The notes below the pieces were generated by a model, which did not search any database, was not told the DNA's origin, and saw nothing but the letters and a program-made list of their open reading frames with translations. A stretch of 15,208 nucleotides of DNA from an uncultured Muribaculaceae bacterium (GTDB lineage: Bacteria; Bacteroidota; Bacteroidia; Bacteroidales; Muribaculaceae), in NCBI GenBank assembly GCA_947177435.1, contig CAMWUM010000015.1, positions 1 through 15,208 on the forward strand. The letters are read 5' to 3'. Below are positions 12,455 through 15,208 of this stretch, in pieces (position 1 is the stretch's first letter; each line of letters opens with the position of its first letter). Made by a program: the position numbers and the translations under genes.

Positions 12455-14449
12455 ATGTCATTTATGCAGAATATTGCCGGAGCCGTGGCCCTCGCCGCCA
12501 TCGTATGCTCGCAGGCCAAGGCCGATGATGCTCGGTTTGCCGATTTCCCCGTGTACCAAGGTGATGACCTCGAACTTACGGTCTGCCCCGCCGGCACTTC
12601 CTTCGCGCTATGGAGCCCCGAGGCTCAGGCCGCGCGCGTGCTCATCTACAACACCGGCCTTAACGGCGAGCCCGTCATGACTCTCGATATGGCCAAAGGC
12701 CAGCAGGGCGTGTGGCGCGCAGCCGTGCCTGAGCAGCTTTATGGCAAATTCTACACATTCCAGATACAGTATGATGGTCGCTGGCTCGACGAGACCCCCG
12801 GCATCTGGGCCAAGGCAGCCGGTGCCAACGGCAAGCGCGCCGCTATCATCGATTTCGACGCTACCGACCCCGCAGGCTGGGCTGACGACAAAGGACCGGC
12901 CATTAGCAGCATCACTGATGCTGTGATTTACGAGATGCACCATCGTGACTTCTCAATTTCACCGACGTCGGGCATCGCAAATAAGGGCAAATTCCTGGCT
13001 CTTACCGAGGAAGGCACGCATTCGCCGATGGGCGACAAGACCGGCATTGACCATCTCAAGGAGCTCGGCATTACCCACGTACACATCCTGCCGTCGTACG
13101 ACTACAACTCGGTAGACGAGACCAACCTGCCCGCTAACCAGTACAACTGGGGCTATGACCCGTGGAACTATAACGTGCCCGAGGGCTCTTACTCAACCAA
13201 CCCGTCAGACCCCGCTACCCGTGTTAGGGAAATGAAGCAGATGGTCAAGTCGCTGCATGACAATGGTATTGGCGTGGTGATGGATGTAGTGTACAATCAC
13301 ACGGCCAACAACGACGACTCCAACTTCTCGCTTACCGCTCCCGGCTATTTCTACCGCCATCGCCCCGATGGCTCTTACTCCGATGCATCGGGATGCGGCA
13401 ACGAGACGGCTAGCGAGCGCCAGATGATGCGCGACTACATCGTCAATTCCGTGCTCTACTGGGCCAAAGAATATCACATTGACGGCTTCCGCTTTGACCT
13501 CATGGGCATCCACGACATCGAGACTATGAATGAGGTGGCCGCTGCCCTTAAAGCGTACAACCCCAGCATCTTCGTTTATGGCGAGGGATGGACTGCCGGC
13601 GATTCGCCGCTGCCCGGCGAGCAGCGCGCTCTGAAAGACAACGCCTATCTGATGCCCGGCGTGGCCGTGTTCAGTGATGACATCCGCGACGCTGTAAAGG
13701 GCCATTACAGCAACGCCGCCGACCGAGGATTTGCCACCGGCAAACCCGGCAACGAAGAGACCGTTAAAATTGGCATCGTCGGGGCCACTGCCCACCCGCA
13801 GGTGGACTATGCCAAGGGCAACAATTCGCGCAAGCCTTACGCCGCAGCGCCCACGCAGGTAATCAATTACGTGTCCTGCCACGACGACCTCACCCTTACC
13901 GACAAACTCGCCAAATCGATGCCCGACGCCACTGAGGCTGACCGCCAGCGTGCAGCACGCCTGGCCCAGACCATCGTGTTCACGTCGCAGGGTACGCCGT
14001 TCATGTTCGCCGGCGAGGAAGTATTCCGTGACAAAAAGGGCGTACACAATTCCTACAAGAGCCCCGACTCAATCAACGCCATCGACTGGACGCTTAAGCA
14101 CGACAACGCCGAGCAATTCGCATATTACAAAGAACTTATCCGCCTGCGCCGCGAGCATCCCGCCTTCCGCATGACTACGACCGAAGACGTGGCAAAGCAC
14201 CTCGTGTTTGATGACGTCAAGCAACCCAACGTCATCTCCTATTCGCTCATCGACCACGCCAATGGCGACGAGTGGAAAGAAATCAAACTCATCTTCAACG
14301 GCAGCGACGAGCCTGTCGAAGTCAAAGTGCCCCGCGGCCGCTGGACCGTAATCGCCAACGACTGCCAAATCAACGTCGACGGCCTCGGCACCTTCAAAGG
14401 CGGCAAAGCCATAGTCGTCCCCGTCTCCGCCCTCATCCTCGCCCGTTAG
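12455..14449 (+). CDS. pulA: Type I pullulanase (GH13), exported
   Basis: A 664-residue debranching enzyme that hydrolyses alpha-1,6 bonds in pullulan, glycogen or starch-derived dextrins. Residues 1-23 look like a signal peptide ending in AKA; residues about 40-130 form an N-terminal beta domain like CBM48 (FALWSPEAQAARVLIY); the GH13 barrel follows with the type I pullulanase mark YNWGYDPWNYNVPEGSYS (230-247), DVVYNHT (277-283), nucleophile D348 in DGFRFDLMGIHD, acid E377 in VYGEGWTAG, and D477 in SCHDD. A C-terminal beta domain ends the protein. Length fits single-domain-set type I enzymes. The start at 12455 precedes the hydrophobic stretch; an in-frame ATG at 12464 is possible. No SusC/SusD genes are adjacent; the enzyme may act in the periplasm on dextrins taken up by a system elsewhere. 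Confidence 0.95.
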   Translation: MSFMQNIAGAVALAAIVCSQAKADDARFADFPVYQGDDLELTVCPAGTSFALWSPEAQAARVLIYNTGLNGEPVMTLDMAKGQQGVWRAAVPEQLYGKFYTFQIQYDGRWLDETPGIWAKAAGANGKRAAIIDFDATDPAGWADDKGPAISSITDAVIYEMHHRDFSISPTSGIANKGKFLALTEEGTHSPMGDKTGIDHLKELGITHVHILPSYDYNSVDETNLPANQYNWGYDPWNYNVPEGSYSTNPSDPATRVREMKQMVKSLHDNGIGVVMDVVYNHTANNDDSNFSLTAPGYFYRHRPDGSYSDASGCGNETASERQMMRDYIVNSVLYWAKEYHIDGFRFDLMGIHDIETMNEVAAALKAYNPSIFVYGEGWTAGDSPLPGEQRALKDNAYLMPGVAVFSDDIRDAVKGHYSNAADRGFATGKPGNEETVKIGIVGATAHPQVDYAKGNNSRKPYAAAPTQVINYVSCHDDLTLTDKLAKSMPDATEADRQRAARLAQTIVFTSQGTPFMFAGEEVFRDKKGVHNSYKSPDSINAIDWTLKHDNAEQFAYYKELIRLRREHPAFRMTTTEDVAKHLVFDDVKQPNVISYSLIDHANGDEWKEIKLIFNGSDEPVEVKVPRGRWTVIANDCQINVDGLGTFKGGKAIVVPVSALILAR

Positions 14450-14477
14450 GCGTTAGATATTAGGCTTTAAGCATTAG

Positions 14478-14538
14478 ACACTGCAAATGATTGCAAAATG
14501 TTTCCAAATTAGGAACCCTTTTTGTATCTTTGCAGTGT
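14478..14538. promoter_or_regulatory. Wide 10-bp inverted repeat around the toxin-antitoxin promoter
   Basis: ACACTGCAAA (14478-14487) and TTTGCAGTGT (14529-14538) are exact reverse complements separated by 41 bp; the right arm overlaps the -7 element. The position fits an operator bound by the antitoxin (often with the toxin), giving the autoregulation known for HigBA/RelBE-type operons. The wide spacing is larger than usual for a single dimer site and would mean two half-sites. Confidence 0.5.
14501..14532 (+). promoter_or_regulatory. Bacteroidetes-type promoter of the toxin-antitoxin operon
   Basis: TATCTTTG (14525-14532) is an exact TAnnTTTG -7 element; TTTC at 14501-14504, one base off the -33 TTTG, lies 20 bp upstream, within the normal spacing. 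The toxin ATG is 27 bases downstream. Confidence 0.75.
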
Positions 14539-14558
14539 TATTTATTTTTTAATGAGAT

Positions 14559-14903
14559 ATGGATAGGCCATTATTTCAGTTATATATATTAGAATCAGCA
14601 AGGAACTTCCTCAAGGCCTTATCGCCACAAGTCCGAAACAAAATCTTTTATAATATTAAAAAAGTACAAGGAGGTGTTAAGGATAATGAACTGTTTAAGA
14701 AATTAGAAAATACAGAGATATGGGAATTCAGGACTCTATACCAAGGCGTAGCCTATAGACTCTTTTCTTTTTGGGATAAGGATTTAGATACTTTTGTAGT
14801 GGCAACACATGGAATAATCAAAAAGACACAAAAGACGCCTATCAAAGAAATTGCAAAAGCTGAGGAGATTAGGCGAAATTATTTCGAAGAAAAAAATAAA
14901 TAA
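14559..14903 (+). CDS. HigB/RelE-type toxin (phage-derived Gp49-like family)
   Basis: A 114-residue protein of the RelE/ParE-like mRNA-interferase fold, close to the Gp49-like HigB group: YILESARNFLKALSPQVRNK (N-terminal helix pair), FKKLENTEIWEFRTLYQGV (the ELR-like strand with the Arg expected near the active site), AYRLFSFWDKDLDTFVVATH and GIIKKTQKTPIKEIAKAEEI, which are typical of this family. Such toxins cleave mRNA on the ribosome and are held inactive by a HigA-type antitoxin. The ATG at 14559 is 27 bases from the promoter. The antitoxin gene starts 4 bases after the stop. The pair is clearly richer in AT than the pullulanase beside it, which suggests transfer. Confidence 0.92.
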   Translation: MDRPLFQLYILESARNFLKALSPQVRNKIFYNIKKVQGGVKDNELFKKLENTEIWEFRTLYQGVAYRLFSFWDKDLDTFVVATHGIIKKTQKTPIKEIAKAEEIRRNYFEEKNK

Positions 14904-14907
14904 GGAT

Positions 14908-15208
14908 ATGAAACAAATTGGCAATATGAAATTATACTCATTTGATGAAGTTTTGGATGAGGATTTAGGAAGGGTTGGTACACCTGAAAGGGATACCTTT
15001 GAGGCTGAGGTTGCAGCAGAAATCCACGCCTACCATATTGGTGAGGCTATTAAGCAAGCGCGAAAAGAGAAAAATCTCACTCAGCAACAGCTGGGAGAAG
15101 TAATGGGTGTGCAAAGAGCGCAAATTTCCAAAATAGAAAGCGGGAAAAATCTCAATTTCTCAACAATTGCCCGAGCCTTTAAAGAAATGAACAGCCCCGC
15201 CAACTTAG
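14908..15208 (+). CDS. HigA-type XRE antitoxin, 3' end outside window
   Basis: The first 100 codons are present and the frame stays open to the window end, so the protein is cut. Residues 1-42 are a charged N-terminus (YSFDEVLDEDLGR, DTFEAEVAAEIHAYH). Residues about 44-93 are a Cro/CI (XRE) helix-turn-helix: IGEAIKQARKEKNLTQQQLG, EVMGVQRAQISKIESGKN and LNFSTIARAFKEMN. HigA proteins bind and neutralise the toxin and repress the operon. The ATG at 14908 follows the toxin stop by 4 bases, giving the toxin-first order typical of HigBA. Part of the C-terminus may be missing. The likely operator is the inverted repeat near the promoter. Confidence 0.93.
   Translation, partial: MKQIGNMKLYSFDEVLDEDLGRVGTPERDTFEAEVAAEIHAYHIGEAIKQARKEKNLTQQQLGEVMGVQRAQISKIESGKNLNFSTIARAFKEMNSPANL

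Noticed and set aside
13205..14047. Minus-strand open frame of 280 codons opposite the pullulanase
   Set aside because: Antisense to a gene with intact GH13 motifs; no start context, promoter or protein signature of its own.
14447..14480. Repeated TTAG motifs after the pullulanase stop as an attachment site
   Set aside because: The copies are short and imperfect (GCGTTAGA, GCATTAGA) and there is no integrase or matching second site within the window.

Overview
The window looks like a piece of a fairly GC-rich Bacteroidales chromosome, plausibly Muribaculaceae-like. This is inferred from the Bacteroidetes-type -7 promoter element TAnnTTTG found in front of several genes, the near absence of Shine-Dalgarno sequences, the pyrB-pyrI pair with a zinc-binding PyrI, a DUF4286-like gene next to ruvC, and YtxH/holin-like envelope genes. 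Most of the window is core genome. No tRNA, rRNA, CRISPR array, insertion sequence or integrase is visible.

Left part (1-3278): a minus-strand operon with overlapping or nearly touching genes runs thiE-like, DUF4286-like, ruvC, Crp/Fnr regulator (the last leaves the window at base 1). It diverges from a TetR-type regulator at 1957-1994, where the two promoters form one near-perfect 13-bp inverted repeat. The tetR gene converges, with a 5-bp gap, on a second Crp/Fnr regulator.

Middle part (3335-9455): minus-strand metabolism and housekeeping. The order of transcription is M18 aminopeptidase, an RsmF-type rRNA cytosine methyltransferase, then (with its own promoter) pyrB, pyrI, a flavin reductase-like protein and glyA, closed by a clear intrinsic terminator. 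The flavin reductase-glyA gap is almost filled by an 8-bp tandem repeat.

Right-middle part (9484-12360): a small minus-strand envelope cluster (two YtxH-like proteins, a holin-like two-helix membrane protein, and an unknown 90-residue protein) diverges from a nitroreductase, which is followed by a secreted Cys-rich, Lys-tailed protein with an LTxxQ-like segment. The nitroreductase and the secreted protein each have AAACTT-N15-GTC upstream, a layout like ECF (extracytoplasmic function) sigma promoters. This suggests a small shared stress regulon and is the most interesting observation in the window.

Right end (12398-15208): a secreted type I pullulanase, then an AT-rich HigB/HigA-like toxin-antitoxin pair (antitoxin cut by the window end) with its own TAnnTTTG promoter inside a wide 10-bp inverted repeat. 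This module is the best candidate for horizontally acquired DNA. No large undescribed system is evident; the findings are regulatory layouts and a few odd proteins.
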